Shown here: positions 36,198 to 47,932 of the stretch, in pieces
Layout of the letters: every line of letters starts with the position of its first letter
How positions within the stretch are numbered: the stretch's first letter is position 1
Origin: Styela clava
Taxonomy: Eukaryota; Chordata; Ascidiacea; Stolidobranchia; Styelidae
NCBI RefSeq assembly: GCF_964204865.1
Contig: NC_135255.1
Coordinates: forward strand, 11,375,135 to 11,439,134
Length of the DNA: 64,000 nt
Reading direction: 5' to 3'
The notes under the pieces: generated by a model
Seen by the model: the letters and a program-made list of their open reading frames with translations, nothing else
What the model was told of the DNA's origin: nothing
Databases searched by the model: none
Position numbers and translations under genes: made by a program

Positions 36198-36601
36198 GGG
36201 TCTGGTATAGTTTAGTACCACATGCACTTCTAGTTGGCATGACTCAACAATTTTTGCCTATGCCAGTCCTAACCCCCACCAAAGTATGCGGATAATCGTC
36301 CAAAACGCGCAGATGATCGCCCGAAATCGAGCAAGTTATTTCTCTCGTTTTCCAGTCATAATGATCACTATAGGAGAGAGATTGCCGGCGTTAGCGTCTC
36401 CTAGCGAGTTCGTTATCGGCGGCGCAGATGCCATTTCAGGCGATCGTAATTATACCTTGGCAAGCCCTATGACGTGTTTGTGACGTCGTATTGACGTAAT
36501 TTTTGGATGGTATAGTCAGGTGGGGGTTAGGAATAACATATGCAAAATTCATTTTGATACGCCAACTGGAAGAACTTGTGGTAGTAAACTATACTAGACC
36601 C
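36198..36601. mobile_element. 404-bp MITE with perfect 8-bp target duplication
   Basis: Terminal inverted repeats: GGGTCTGGTATAGTTTAGTA on the left and, reversed from the right, GGGTCTAGTATAGTTTACTA. The similarity continues inward to 'cctaacccccacc'. The flanking GAGTATTA at 36190-36197 and 36602-36609 is a perfect 8-bp duplication. The centre is GC-richer with many CpGs but no recognised protein. It fits a hAT-type MITE. Confidence 0.85.
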
Positions 36602-36609
36602 GAGTATTA

Positions 36610-37162
36610 CAACTGAAAGATACCGTATGTGTTGAGCCAACACGAAGCAAATTCTTCTTGATTTTGGCGCAGTATCAATTCCATATCATATATTTCACAG
36701 AAAAGCGTGCTCAAAACTGCAACAAAAATTAAATACATACCGTATAAGAGACAAACAGAGAACGAGAAACGAACTCGAAGTTGGGTTCGAGCAAGTATAC
36801 CGGTATGTTATATACATGGGCATATATGGTATATATGGGCTTTGGTTATATACACCTCAATGGTCACATCGTATTGTTAAGTCATAATGGTGTATGCAAT
36901 TAGGGACATTCATAACCTTTGAACTGTTGCGACTTCTGCATTCGCCGATGCAAAAAGAGGTGACGCCTGCGATTTCTTGCTCTGAGCTTTAACGCGCCTA
37001 GGCCTGGCTTGCAACGTTTTTTGTGAATAAAACGCATAGTAATGGTGGATTCATGGAAATATTGTTTTTCAGATGCGTTATGGTATTTTAGTAAAAATAA
37101 CGTGCACATGTACGATATACCGTAGGCCTCCATTTGTGAATACCTGAACGGGATGTCATTAT
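36610..37162. other. intergenic, nothing recognised
   Basis: Near 36838-36870 there is a 'ttatatacacctcaatgg' segment similar to the hairpin at 14497-14523. No gene. Confidence 0.45.
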
Positions 37163-37182
37163 AGAGAGAGAGAGAGAGAGAA
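37163..37182. repeat. (GA)n microsatellite at the LINE 3' end
   Basis: About nine GA units directly abut the sequence that, on the minus strand, reads GGCAATAAATTT. LINE 3' ends of this type often terminate in a short microsatellite. Confidence 0.7.
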
Positions 37183-37631
37183 ATTTATTGCCACAAAAAC
37201 AAAATCAACACTAATATAAACATAATACAATAACGAAAATATTCCACAGTAATTGATTATTGCTTTGTGCGGGTCGGTGTGCAAGACCGATTAAAGTCAT
37301 CTAGGCTCCCGACCCTTGTGTATGTGCTATATATAAGTTCATCATAGGTGTATACAAATGAGATTAAATATAAATATTTAAAAAATAAATACGAGGAAAA
37401 AAGGAAACGAGTCGGCAATTCAATGGTATTATGGAAGTTACTAAGGGCAATTTAGGATTTAGAGAGGTCATGTGTTGGTTGAAGCCGGACATGTCCAATG
37501 GAAAAATTTTCACGAAAAGCATATTTTTTGTTATTGGACACAGACCGGGATCAAAAATGAATACCAAGGACGAAAAATAATATTATCACAGATTCAGTAA
37601 TAGACCGAGTGCATGATGTAAAAAATATCAT

Positions 37632-37885
37632 TACTTGTCGATCTTGTTTATCGATCTTTGTCTGTTTGTCTGTCTGTTAGATGCAAGCGATATCTCAAGA
37701 AAGCGGGGTTTAATCTCCACCCAATCCAATTTTGCATGTGCGTTCATCATTTCACGGACCAGATGGCTATTGATTTTGGTAGAGTTATGTCGTATAATTA
37801 GGGAGCTATTAATTAATTGGTGTTTGGACACACGGTGTCACTATAGAGTCATGAATCGAAACCGCATTTTGATCGATAAGTCTTT
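37632..37885. mobile_element. MITE-like repeat family C, copy 2
   Basis: Ends 'acttgtcgatc' and 'gatcgataagt' form a short inverted repeat. The interior matches 32085-32296 in reverse. It lies inside what appears to be the LINE 3' UTR. Confidence 0.55.
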
Positions 37886-38598
37886 GGTCTCCGACCGAGA
37901 CTCTCGTTTGACACCTTAATTAGTTCACGATATAACAAGGTTATTGAATTAGAAGTGGCTGCCAACATTCTTAAGTATCAATACATACTTTTGAAATAGA
38001 ATAGTAGTTAATATATGATCCACAGTTGAATATGAACAATTAAATATGCAATTATTATTGCAGTTAATCACTTTTTCACAATATATAAAGATTATTAAAT
38101 TAATTAACAAATGGGCTACTATCATTTATAAGTATTTATGCATACTTGGAACTAGAATATTAATATATGATCCACAATTAAATATGCAATAACTATGCAG
38201 TTCATCAGTAATACCACAATAACTTTCAATGACATAAAAAAGGTAATTACAGTATATTAGGCAGTACTATATGGATCAAGGGAGCAAGATTTTATACTCA
38301 ATTACATGGAGAAATGAAAATAACAATGAGCCAATCATATTATGACATGTTTAGCAATAATTCAAAAGATAGAAATATCAATAACAATGGCTTTTAAAGT
38401 CGAACATAGAAATCATCAAATTGATGCCAATGAAAGAAAAGAGGACAGCAATTTTATGACCTATATACATACATGAGTTGGAAAAAAAGGCTATGACCCT
38501 CAGTGTGCAGTGTTTATATGAAACAGTTAAATTTATAGTAATGTAGTAATTTATATAATGCAGTTTTCAACACATATTAATTAATTAAACTACAGATA

Positions 38599-41500
38599 TT
38601 AGGACAAGTTAGAATATTTCAGTAGGAAATATTTTTTCAGTTTCTTACTGAAAACATGCACAGAACTTTTTTTAGTTTCAGGTGGAACATTGCCCCAGAC
38701 CTGTACACCCATATACTTCAAAGATGTTTTGTCCACCTCAGTGGACACTTGTGGAGTAAAGAAAACCTTGTTTCTTTGAGACCTGGTGCAGTAATTGTGC
38801 ACTTTTTTTAACGGGGTGAAATAATGTTTAAAAACAGAAGGGACAAGGTCATTTTCATACCGATGCATGAACTTTGCTATTTCTAGCGTATGTATATCAG
38901 ACAGCTGTAGGAATTCATACTGGTAGTAGAGCTGCAAATTAGTTACACGAACTTTCTCTGCAAATGCCATACATCGTAAAACTTTATTTTGCAAAACATG
39001 AACTGGCTGTAAGGAAGACCTTGATGCTGAGCCCCAACTTAGCAGACCATATTGCAGACGTGAGTGAAATAGACTAAAATATACTAATTTAAGTGTTTTA
39101 GATTTCAAAATATGCCTTAACCTGTAAAATATTCCAAGAGTTTGCGATAATTTCTTGGATAACTCGGCAATATGTGGCTTCCAACTCAGTTCGTCATCAA
39201 TTGTAATTTCCAAATATTTAATGGATTTTGTTTGTTCTATAATGTTGCTGCCAATGCCAACTCTAAATGTGGAAATACCATGCTTTTTATCACAAAACAA
39301 CATAAATTTTTGTTTTAGAATAATTTAGGGATAATTTGTTCGCTTTAAGCCAATTATCGACCTTCTGGAGTTCATGATTCACCACAGTTTGGAGTTCTAA
39401 ACCACAGGATGCTGACCTTAGCAGAGAAGTCTCATCGGCAAATAATGTCGAATGAAAAGTAGATGCCAAAGGTAGATCGTTTATGTAGGATAGAAATAAC
39501 AGCGGGCCAATCGTGGAACCCTGGGGGACCCCACATTCAATAAGCCCCATTTCAGAGATACAATCCCCATATTGGACATATTGTTTGCGGCCACTTAAAT
39601 ATGATGCAATAAGATGATATGCCTTTCCTCTAATGCCATAATGATATAACTTATCTAGTAAAATTTGGTGGTTAACAGTATCAAAAGCTTTCGCAAGATC
39701 CAAAAAGATGGCACATGTGATCTTGTTATTGGCCTTATTTTCTATTATCATTTCTTTGAGCCGTGCTATGGCTAGCTCAGTTGAATAGTTGTTTCGGAAA
39801 CCAAACTGGGAAAGGCTCAAAGTTCCATGTTCATCGAAATAATATTTGAGACGATGATATAAAAAATTTTCATAAATCTTGGCAATTTGTGATAGCAGGG
39901 AGATAGGCCTATAATTATTCGGATCATGCTTAGACCCTTTCTTATGGAGCGGGATCACCTTAGCTATTTTTAGTATATCTGGATACACATGATCTGTAAA
40001 ACTTTGATTAAAAAGAGAGGATAAAATTGGCGATAAAACAAGCTTGGCGATTTTGAACATTTTCACTGGTATATCATCACTACCTACAGCTTTATTACTA
40101 TCTAATTTATCTATTTGTTTTTCAATTTCCAGTGGTGTGGTATCACGAAGAAAAAAGGATTCACTGATGCTTGGTCCAAGAGTATGCATGTGGCTGTTCA
40201 CAGCTGGACTTATTTTTGACGCAAGCATTGGACCAACTCTTAGGAAATGATGATTCAGGGCAGCACAAATGCCAGTACCATCAGAAATTTTCTTACCATC
40301 ATTTATAATATAAGGTGGTAGTTTGTTAACCTTGGAATAATTACCAATTATTTTGCGAATTTCGGTCCATGTTTTTGCAATATCTTTTTGGTGTTGAGAA
40401 AATATGTTTTTATAATATTCCTGTTTGGCTCTTGTGAGAGTCCTACATAACGCATTTCTATACTTCTTGTATTCTTTTATTTTTACTTGACATTTGCTCA
40501 TGCAGCATCTACTATACATCTTATTTTTGGTTCTGATGGACCTATAAAGATCCATGGTTTAAGCTTAAACTTGCGTTTCTTCAAGTCAGTCTTATATGGA
40601 GCATGATTATCAACTACAGATTTGATCACATTAATAAGAGAATCGAATTTTTTGTTTATATCGTAGGATGTTTTATCAACATCTCTTTCTACTACAGAAC
40701 TCAAATGATCAATAAAGTGTTCAGAGTTAAAATTACTAAAGTCGCGTCTCCTTATTTTAATCTGGGACCTCTGGCATGCTAGATGTATATGAGCCAAACG
40801 GATCAGAAATATCATATTTAATTATACTAGTAGTTGTTTTATATTCCATTCTATTAAAATAAAAATGATCTAATAAAGTGGCCGATGAACTAGTGACCCT
40901 TGTTGGTTTGTTAATACCACATATAAAACCACAGGAGTGAATTGTATCCATATACTTAGTCACATTATTGTCAACCTGATATTTTATCAGATCAATGTTA
41001 AAGTCACCAACAATATATACACAATTCCCCCTAGAGCTAATTAAACTTAAGGACTGTACAAATTTATTTAAAAAATCATCATATTTATATGATGGATGTC
41101 TATATATAACAGCAATAATAATGTTTTTAGCATTACAAAATGGTCCAAATTGATCAATTTCGATCCATAAGTCCTCACATTTAATTAAGTTTAAGCTAAG
41201 GTCATCTCGCACATGATATTTAATAGATTCAAGAATATATAAGCACACACCTCCTGCTTTAGTACAGGAATCCTTGCGAATAAAATCATAACCCCTAATG
41301 GGAACATCTGGAGAAGCCTCTCCCAGTTTGGTTTCAGAAACACCTATTACATCAGGCAAGCTGTTATTACCTGGGCCTATTAGGTATTCAATTTGTATAC
41401 TATTTTTGTGCAAACTCCTGACATTAAGATGGAGGATAGTCAAACTAGGTTGGCTTTTTGTCATTAATTTTTCCACAACATTATTCGGGTCAATATACTC

Positions 41501-41782
41501 GCTTCCAATATCCCAATCATGTACATCATTCAAACAGGTTTGTTTTGGTATACTTGTGGTAGGGCAGCATTGGTCCTCCATATCAGCCATTACTGGTAAA
41601 TTATTAATTAGACATAAACTGCAAAAGTAGGGTGTGCTTAAGTTTCCCAACAAACTTAGCTGCTCATGACTTAGCTTAGAGCACGTAAAGTGAACCCATT
41701 CATGGCATATATTGCAAGAAATATAACTAGTTTTATCTGTGACATAAGTATGGCAAACTTTACATTTTTTAACAATTGACAT
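38599..41782 (-). pseudogene. LINE ORF2: PHD finger, APE endonuclease and reverse transcriptase, frameshifted
   Basis: Starts at 41782 with a PHD-like zinc finger (CKVC, CNIC, HEWVHFTC, CSLC). The APE-type endonuclease follows with LHLNVRS, SETK, GDFNIDL and LLDHFYF motifs. The reverse transcriptase has NNYRPISLL, FLDLAKAFDTVNH, GVPQGSTIGPLLF and FADE. The C-terminal block contains LSWKPHI and LQYGLLSWGS. Three frame breaks, near 40785, 40545 and 39300, split it into four open frames. The catalytic FADD box reads FADE (GAT GAG near 39436), a change at the second metal-binding aspartate. Together these make it a dead copy. Confidence 0.85.
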
Positions 41783-41849
41783 AGTTACATTAGTAGAAGA
41801 AAATTACACATGACCTCATAATAATAAGCAAAGTTATCGTACAAAAGAT

Positions 41850-42896
41850 TCATCGGATTCTATCCAAATCATCCTCACTTAAAATTTTTAGACTGTTAGC
41901 TGACTCATTTTTACGCACATATACATTGCCCGAGTGTGTCCATATATATTTATACTTGAATTTATCTTTTAGCAAGCGAGCCTCGTTGAAAAGAAACCTT
42001 TGCCATTCAGTGAAGCTTTCATTAATAAAAATCTTTTTACCTCCGTTTTCTTTGATGAGGTTAGCCTTTTTTCGAAATATTTCGTTTCTTTTGTCTCGCC
42101 TGCAGAATTGTACAATCACTGGAGATTTTTCACCAGCAGCTAGTCTGTGTGGAGTAGAAATATCCTCCTGGCTGAGTTTGACATTAAGCAATTTTGCTAC
42201 CTCTATCACTTTTTGATTTGTGTTTTCATTCTTTTCAAATGGTAGTCCAGTGATTTCAAGATTTTGGCGCCTACCATATTGTTCAAAATGTTCTTGGCCT
42301 TCAGCTACAGTTTCAAGTTCTTCTTCAATAAAAGAAAGACTCTGCTGTAACTTTGCTATTGAAGCTACTTGTTTTGACACTAGTGCCTCAAGTTCCATGA
42401 CTTTATCCTTATCTTCAGTTCTTCTTTTACTGAAATTAGATTGGGTTGTTTTTATATCATTTAGAGATTAGTTCATGGCATAATTGCTTTTTTCTACAAC
42501 CCCAATTCTAGCAGAAAGTTGTTCTTGTGTCTGAGCTAGATTGTTTAGGATCGCCTCATGCTTGTTGCACATATTTTCTATTTTTTGGGTTTGCTTGTCC
42601 AGATATGAAGGTAGAAGTTCCCCAAGTTTTTTATCCACTGCAGCTTCTATAGAGCTGAGCATTCTTGTTATTAGATGGTCTTCCCTGGATTGAAGTATGT
42701 CATTGAGGTTAAATAGGGGCAGTTGGAGCTGTTGCAGGTTCAGAGATGAATTGAGCTCAGATGTTGTGGAGAGCGAAGGATCCTTGCCAGAAGTTGAAAA
42801 CCTATTGTAGCCTGTTGGTGTTCTGGCCACTGTTTCATTTTCATACAGGAAGCTTTCGTCGAAAACATTATCCTTCTCTTCCATAATCCAAGTCAA
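41850..42896 (-). pseudogene. LINE ORF1 with coiled coil and one premature stop
   Basis: Two open pieces, 42896-42468 and 42398-41850, are in the same frame and separated by a single TAA. Together they span about 348 codons. The N-terminal part is low-complexity. A heptad-like coiled coil follows, then a region with GRRQNLEITGLP and a later FINESFT..QR block. This resembles the RRM/CTD of L1-type ORF1 (transposase_22), an RNA-binding chaperone of LINE RNPs. The minus-strand ORF2 begins 68 bp downstream. Confidence 0.75.
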
Positions 42897-44972
42897 ATTT
42901 ATAAACAGAATTGTGTGAAACTTATACTAATGCAGTAATTCTATAACCTGTGAGAACTTAATCAAATAGCGAATAGCGAATAGAGGGTCAACATTATCAT
43001 TCTCTCATCCTTTGTACTTAATGTTATTCTCAGGGTTGGATCATGTATGGCCAGATATGTCGTCAACAGACAATCAATATATTATAATTGACTCAAAGAC
43101 GACTTTTCTGGTCAGCATCATCCAATGCTGAGAAACACAAAACACCAGTGGCGGCGCGTGGTCATTTTGACAACCGGGGCAAGCTACTGCGGGACCAAGT
43201 CACCCCCATCTACGGGGACAGGATGAGCGCTGTAAGTTCTCCCATCATTTTATGAGTATAAAAACATTCCATCGGTAACAACCAATCGGCAAAAGCGACA
43301 ATTGTTAACGATAAGAAAGTGTCTTTAAAACCGGTCCAAGTCAAGGGATTAATAAATATAGACATAGTTTATTTTGAAACCTCTTTCAAGATGAAAGGCA
43401 ATATTTACCCAGATAAATACAATGACATATTAACAGAAACTTCGGGAAAGCAGACAAAATCTAAAATAAGGTTTAAAACGTTACTATGAAGAAAGGAAAT
43501 GTAATGCAAAGATAAGGACATGCGTCGCTCACTCATAGATATATATGCTGCTAGACTTCTACTGCTTGAACATATATGCAACACGCCGCCGTTTCTTGGG
43601 AGCAAAATGCTCAATAACGTCTCTGTGAATGAATAAAACAGCCAAGGAATTTAATCTATCTTGCTTCATTGTGTTTCTGAGGTACGTTTTAATACGCTTC
43701 AGCGTGCTGAATGTTCGCTCTGCGTCGGCGGAAGAAATAGGCGTCGTCAAAAAGATGTCCAGAAATTTTGCAGACGCCGCAAAGGTAGTTACTAGAGTGG
43801 TATCTATGAGGAACCCACAGAGCGCGCAAGTTGATGTGATGTTCAAAAAAGTTTGATTGGTGTATATACATCGCAATTCATTTTCCAATTTACCCACGTT
43901 TATCATGGGGTAAAATTTGGAGACAGTAGCCAACAAATGGATGGGAAATTGACGTGCAAATTTTGAAAATTTTTTGGGGTTCATCAAAGAGAACGCGGCA
44001 AGGTGTTCAGTGCGCAGACGATCGCTTATTTGATTCACCAGAATGTCACAGCATTCCTTTGCAGACAAAATCAAACGCTGCGTTGTTTGCCCGCGGCGTA
44101 AAGAAGCACTCCATGTGTCGTCGTATTTTATTGTTTCCCGGATACGAGATACAGCATCGCAGAACTCTGAAATACACGACTGCACAGACGCTCCATCCAT
44201 TAGCCTTGACTGCAATGCGCCGTATAATACATCCACGTGATAGAATATTGTGGAGAAAAAATGAAAACTCACCATCTTCTAGCAGACGCTTTAGACCTGC
44301 CGCCTCCCTCACAGAGCGTTCGTCACAAACCGGAGAGCTCTGAATGCCATTGAAACACTCAAGGAGCTCAGACCTAATTTCGGACACGCCCTGCACCACG
44401 CGTGATTGGAAGTTCCAACGTGTTGGTGCACAAGGTGGGAGACGGCGGCTACATATCTGGCGAAGGAGGTCAGAGCGCTTCGGCGAAACGGAAAAAAATG
44501 AAGAAAACCCCGAAACATTTGCAAAAAATATACGGACGAGAGGGGTATCAACCACATATTTTTAATAACGAGGTTAAATTGGTGTGCATAACAATGTAAA
44601 AAATGCGCATGAGGAAAATCTTCTTTTATATAAACTTGAACACCATGTTTCGACCCACTCATGACTGCCGCGCCGTCATAAGTTTGAGCTATCAATTTTG
44701 ACTTCGCGTTGTAAGGCTGTAACACTTCTTTCAGTACAGCCGATATCCCGCAAGCCGTGCGATCAACGATTGGTACAAAGCTGTGAAATCTCTCGGTAGC
44801 TTTACCATTTTCACAAACCGAAAAATCACAGCCAGTTGGGAAACGCACGTGATGTCAGTTGTCTCGTCAGACTGAATCGGAAGGAACTGGCAATTCTCAA
44901 TTTCCAGAGCCAAATGTTGTAAATAAATTTTATACATCGAGTCGAGCAAATCATTTTGGATATCCTTAGATG

Positions 44973-46796
44973 TAGGCTTACTATACGTCCCGGTTTAGCC
45001 GGAACAGTCCCGGATTTGACAAGCTGTCCCGGCGTCCCGGCCGGTTGACTCAAATGTCCTGGTTTGTCAGCACGGTTTTCATGGGTAAAAAATTCAAATT
45101 CATTATTATTACAAATTTCTTTTTAACGGTGACAGCCCATTTACCACTGTTTTGCGACACACTTTGCTAGTTCAGAGAGAGAAATCGCTCTATTGTTATG
45201 TCACAATTGGTATATGTTTTTAATGTGTTTTCTGGCGTTAACTGCAATGTCGTTAAGTTGTCGAAATGCCAAAAAGAAAGTACAAGTTTTCTGATGAGTT
45301 GAAGAAAGATTTTCCTTATTTGAAGCAAACTGAAGGAGAAAAGGTACACTGTACGCATTGCAGATCTGTTTTTCTATTAGTCAGGGCGGACGTTCAGATG
45401 TCAACGATCATATCCAAAGCAGGAAGCACAAAACATTGATGCATCGACTCGACTGACCAATTTTGCCATAACAAATTCGGATGATTCTGTGTCGTTGGCA
45501 GCCAACATTTACCTATCACACTGCTATTCATGACCAAAGTTTTGACTGCACCTCTAAATTAATTTCAAATTTTTTTGAGGCTAAATTTGCATTAACTTGT
45601 AAATATACACAGTTAGAATTTCTGATGTCCGCTGTCTGATAAGCGGATTCGCTGATTTTGCACGTTTAGCCAGAAATAAATGAGAGTTGGTGCATTGCTC
45701 CGCTGTTCTCCTCTGAATTTAATGATGATTACTTCAAGCTCGAATGGCAACAAAACGCAGAAAAGTTGATGCTAAGTGCAAAGGGTTCAATGGCGCTGAA
45801 AATATTCAAATGGAATTTTTTGAGATGCAATGAGGAAATAAATCTATATTCTATTCGAGAGATGTATCACTGCTTGATTTTTAATATAAAAAGTATCATC
45901 CGTTCAGTTTCAACTTTCTAAAAATATGTGCGGCCCGCCAATGACTCGCAACCCTTAATTTTGGCCCGCGGGCGACAAAAGGTTGCCGATCCCTGCCGTA
46001 GATGTTGCAAATATTCTGTCAGAGGTGAAGCTAAATTTGCAGGGAAAAAATTTGTATTTAAAAAGAATGTTTGCGATTTTTACGAGAAATGTCTATCGTA
46101 TATAGAGCTGCACGATGAAGCCTACAATGGTGCCAGGCCATACATATGGACAAATTTGAAGAGTGAAATAAACTGGATTGAAGTGTTTGGTCTGCAAAAT
46201 TGATAAATGATATGTTTGGTTAGCTGATCAGGTTTTGAATAGCGATGCACTTTTCGACGAATACTGATAAAGAGATATTTATCTGAGCATGGTTCAAATG
46301 CAATTTGACTTACTTTGCCGGTTGAAATTAAGTGGACAGAGATGTTTAACGTTTTTTCTAACAGAAATATTAGCATTTCGAATTTGCAGCAATTTGGTTG
46401 ATTTTGTTTTTCGGAACATCGGCATCTGTTGAAAGGATTTTTTCCATTGTTAAAAAATTTTGATCCGAAAGCAGGTGCAGAATGCCAGAAGAAAATATAA
46501 AACCACTCCGTAACCTGCAAATTTAATGGTGATGTCTCTTGTTATCAGTTTTATGACAAAATCAAAACAAGAATTTTTGAGAAAGGTTCCATCTGCGGAC
46601 AAATACTTTTGGTCTAAATGAATAATACAAACTATTTTTTTGTGCTTTTTCTAATTCAATGATCAGTAGAGATTTACAGCCGTATATACCCGCAATAGCA
46701 TGGTAGACGTTCCAATATTATCAAGACTGGCAATCGACCGAATGTTTGCCAAATCGCTCCGTCCCGGTTTTTTGTTTCAGATTTATGGTAAGCCTA
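44973..46796 (+). mobile_element. second hAT transposon nested in the first, perfect 8-bp TSD
   Basis: Ends are TAGGCTTACTATA on the left and, reversed, TAGGCTTACCATA on the right. It is flanked by CTTAGATG at 44965-44972 and 46797-46804. It is inserted into the DUF4371 transposase frame. Inside, on the plus strand, are remnants of a different hAT transposase (see 45267-46490) and the right end of a third element near 45930-45999 (ends ggttgccgatccctgc). Confidence 0.9.
45267..46490 (+). pseudogene. BED-finger hAT transposase remnant
   Basis: Starts at the ATG near 45267 with a BED-type zinc finger (HCTHC, then after a frameshift GGRSDVNDHI and KHK). A TYHTAIHDQSFDCTSKLI block follows near 45508. 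A middle segment lies at 46019-46203 (FKKNVCDFYEKCLSYIE). A C-terminal SVERIFSIV motif of the hATC domain is at about 46420. A foreign insert of roughly 300 bp separates the middle blocks. Multiple frameshifts make it non-functional. Confidence 0.7.
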
Positions 46797-47932
46797 CTTA
46801 GATGTCCCTTTCGAAACAGTTGCGGCATCAAGATGATCTCTCAATACTGTATCTAGGGATGCGGTGTATTCCACCATATCCAAAAATACCCCTCTATTAG
46901 AAGAGCCAGCCCGTTCATCGTGCCCACGGAGGGACAGCTCGTGACAACCAATGAACTTCAAAACATCTATCAATCGACCGAGAACATGGCGGTTTTTCTC
47001 GACGTTTTGGTTGTGCCGACGAATAGAAACCGCGCGTCCTTCATCCAACTGTGCTGCAATATTAACATTTCCGAATGTTCGGTATTTTACTGCATTGTCC
47101 AGATGCTCCATAGAAGATTGATGATCCCTGGCACGCTCGGAAAGATGTTTAAGATCCCTAAAACCAAATTTACACCAACGTGAGTCACGGGCGGTAGCAA
47201 AAAGTAGGCAATAAAAACAAAAAAGTGCATTTTTGTCCTCGCTGTAACACAATCATTCGTGTTTTTTTATACCAAGTTTCTGCGCAGAATGTACGCCGAC
47301 GCTTTCCTCCGTCATGGGATTGTTCCAGTGATCAATTTTTTGGTTGATAAGGCCCAAGACGTTGTACCTCTAATTTTTGTTCCAGCGGCAGCTGCGAAAA
47401 CGGAGTGCGAAGTAGTGCATCAACCTTATTCATTATGATGTCTAGGGCTAAGAAATGCGAAGCCGGAAAGAAGTGAGGAGCTCAAAAAGAATGTGGAAAA
47501 TCGAAAGCAAATGGACTAAAGGTCTCTAACTGATTCAAATAGCGAAACAAGCAACAAAAACGAAGGCGAGGAAACTATCAACTCTTCAAGCAAGCAACGA
47601 ACGAGAAGGAATGCGTGAATATGTCAACACGTTGTTGTAAGAAACGTCGGCATTGTGTCGTATTAATTTCGGGGCTAGCCCGATCGGCCCCGATGATTCA
47701 GTAAAAGAAACAGAAAACAAACGAGACAACCGGGGCAAAATCGGCGTCGCCCCGTCGACGTTCGGTGAAGGCTTTGCGAGCGAAAAATGAACCATGTCGG
47801 GAGAATATGGCTAGTGCAGACAGTCTGTGCAACCGATATTGAGGTATTTTTCGAATATTTTTTATTATACCGAAAAAACAACCGGGGCATTGCCCCGGTT
47901 GGCCCTATTGACGCGCCGCCACTGCAAAACAC

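Larger units (their letters stand above)
37183..42896 (-). mobile_element. CR1/L2-type non-LTR retrotransposon (LINE), damaged
   Basis: On the minus strand the order is ORF1 (42896-41850), ORF2 (41782-38599, broken by frameshifts), a 3' UTR of about 1.4 kb and a (GA)n tail. The UTR contains an insertion of repeat family C (37632-37885) and an internal AT-rich duplication near 37960-38200. Frame breaks mean this copy cannot move by itself. Confidence 0.85.
43559..47252 (-). pseudogene. hAT (DUF4371-type) transposase, interrupted and frameshifted
   Basis: Minus-strand order: a TTF-type zinc-finger region (47252-46797, with LFCFYCLLF and a C-terminal H..S..H pattern), then the nested hAT. The DUF4371 part follows (from 44972 down, SDETTDITCVSQLA). 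Next come TYDGAAVMSG and HCYAHQFNLV (44848-44309), RWNFQSR (about 44440), and finally the hAT dimerisation domain with SSADAERTFSTLKRIKTYLR at about 43700. The protein would end at 43559. Frame breaks lie near 44815, 44560 and 44270. RNase-H-like catalytic regions are present but no full frame survives. Confidence 0.85.
43146..47924 (-). mobile_element. hAT transposon (DUF4371/TTF-type) with perfect 8-bp TSD
   Basis: The element begins CAGTGGCGGCGCGT and ends ACGCGCCGCCACTG. It is flanked by CAAAACAC at 43138-43145 and 47925-47932, a perfect 8-bp target duplication. It is 4779 bp including an 1824-bp nested hAT (44973-46796). GCCCCGGTTG/caaccggggc motifs sit just inside both ends as subterminal repeats. 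It carries a broken transposase on the minus strand. Confidence 0.92.

Noticed and set aside
41926-42471. Plus-strand open frames opposite LINE ORF1
   Set aside because: Shadows of the real minus-strand coding sequence with no family features.
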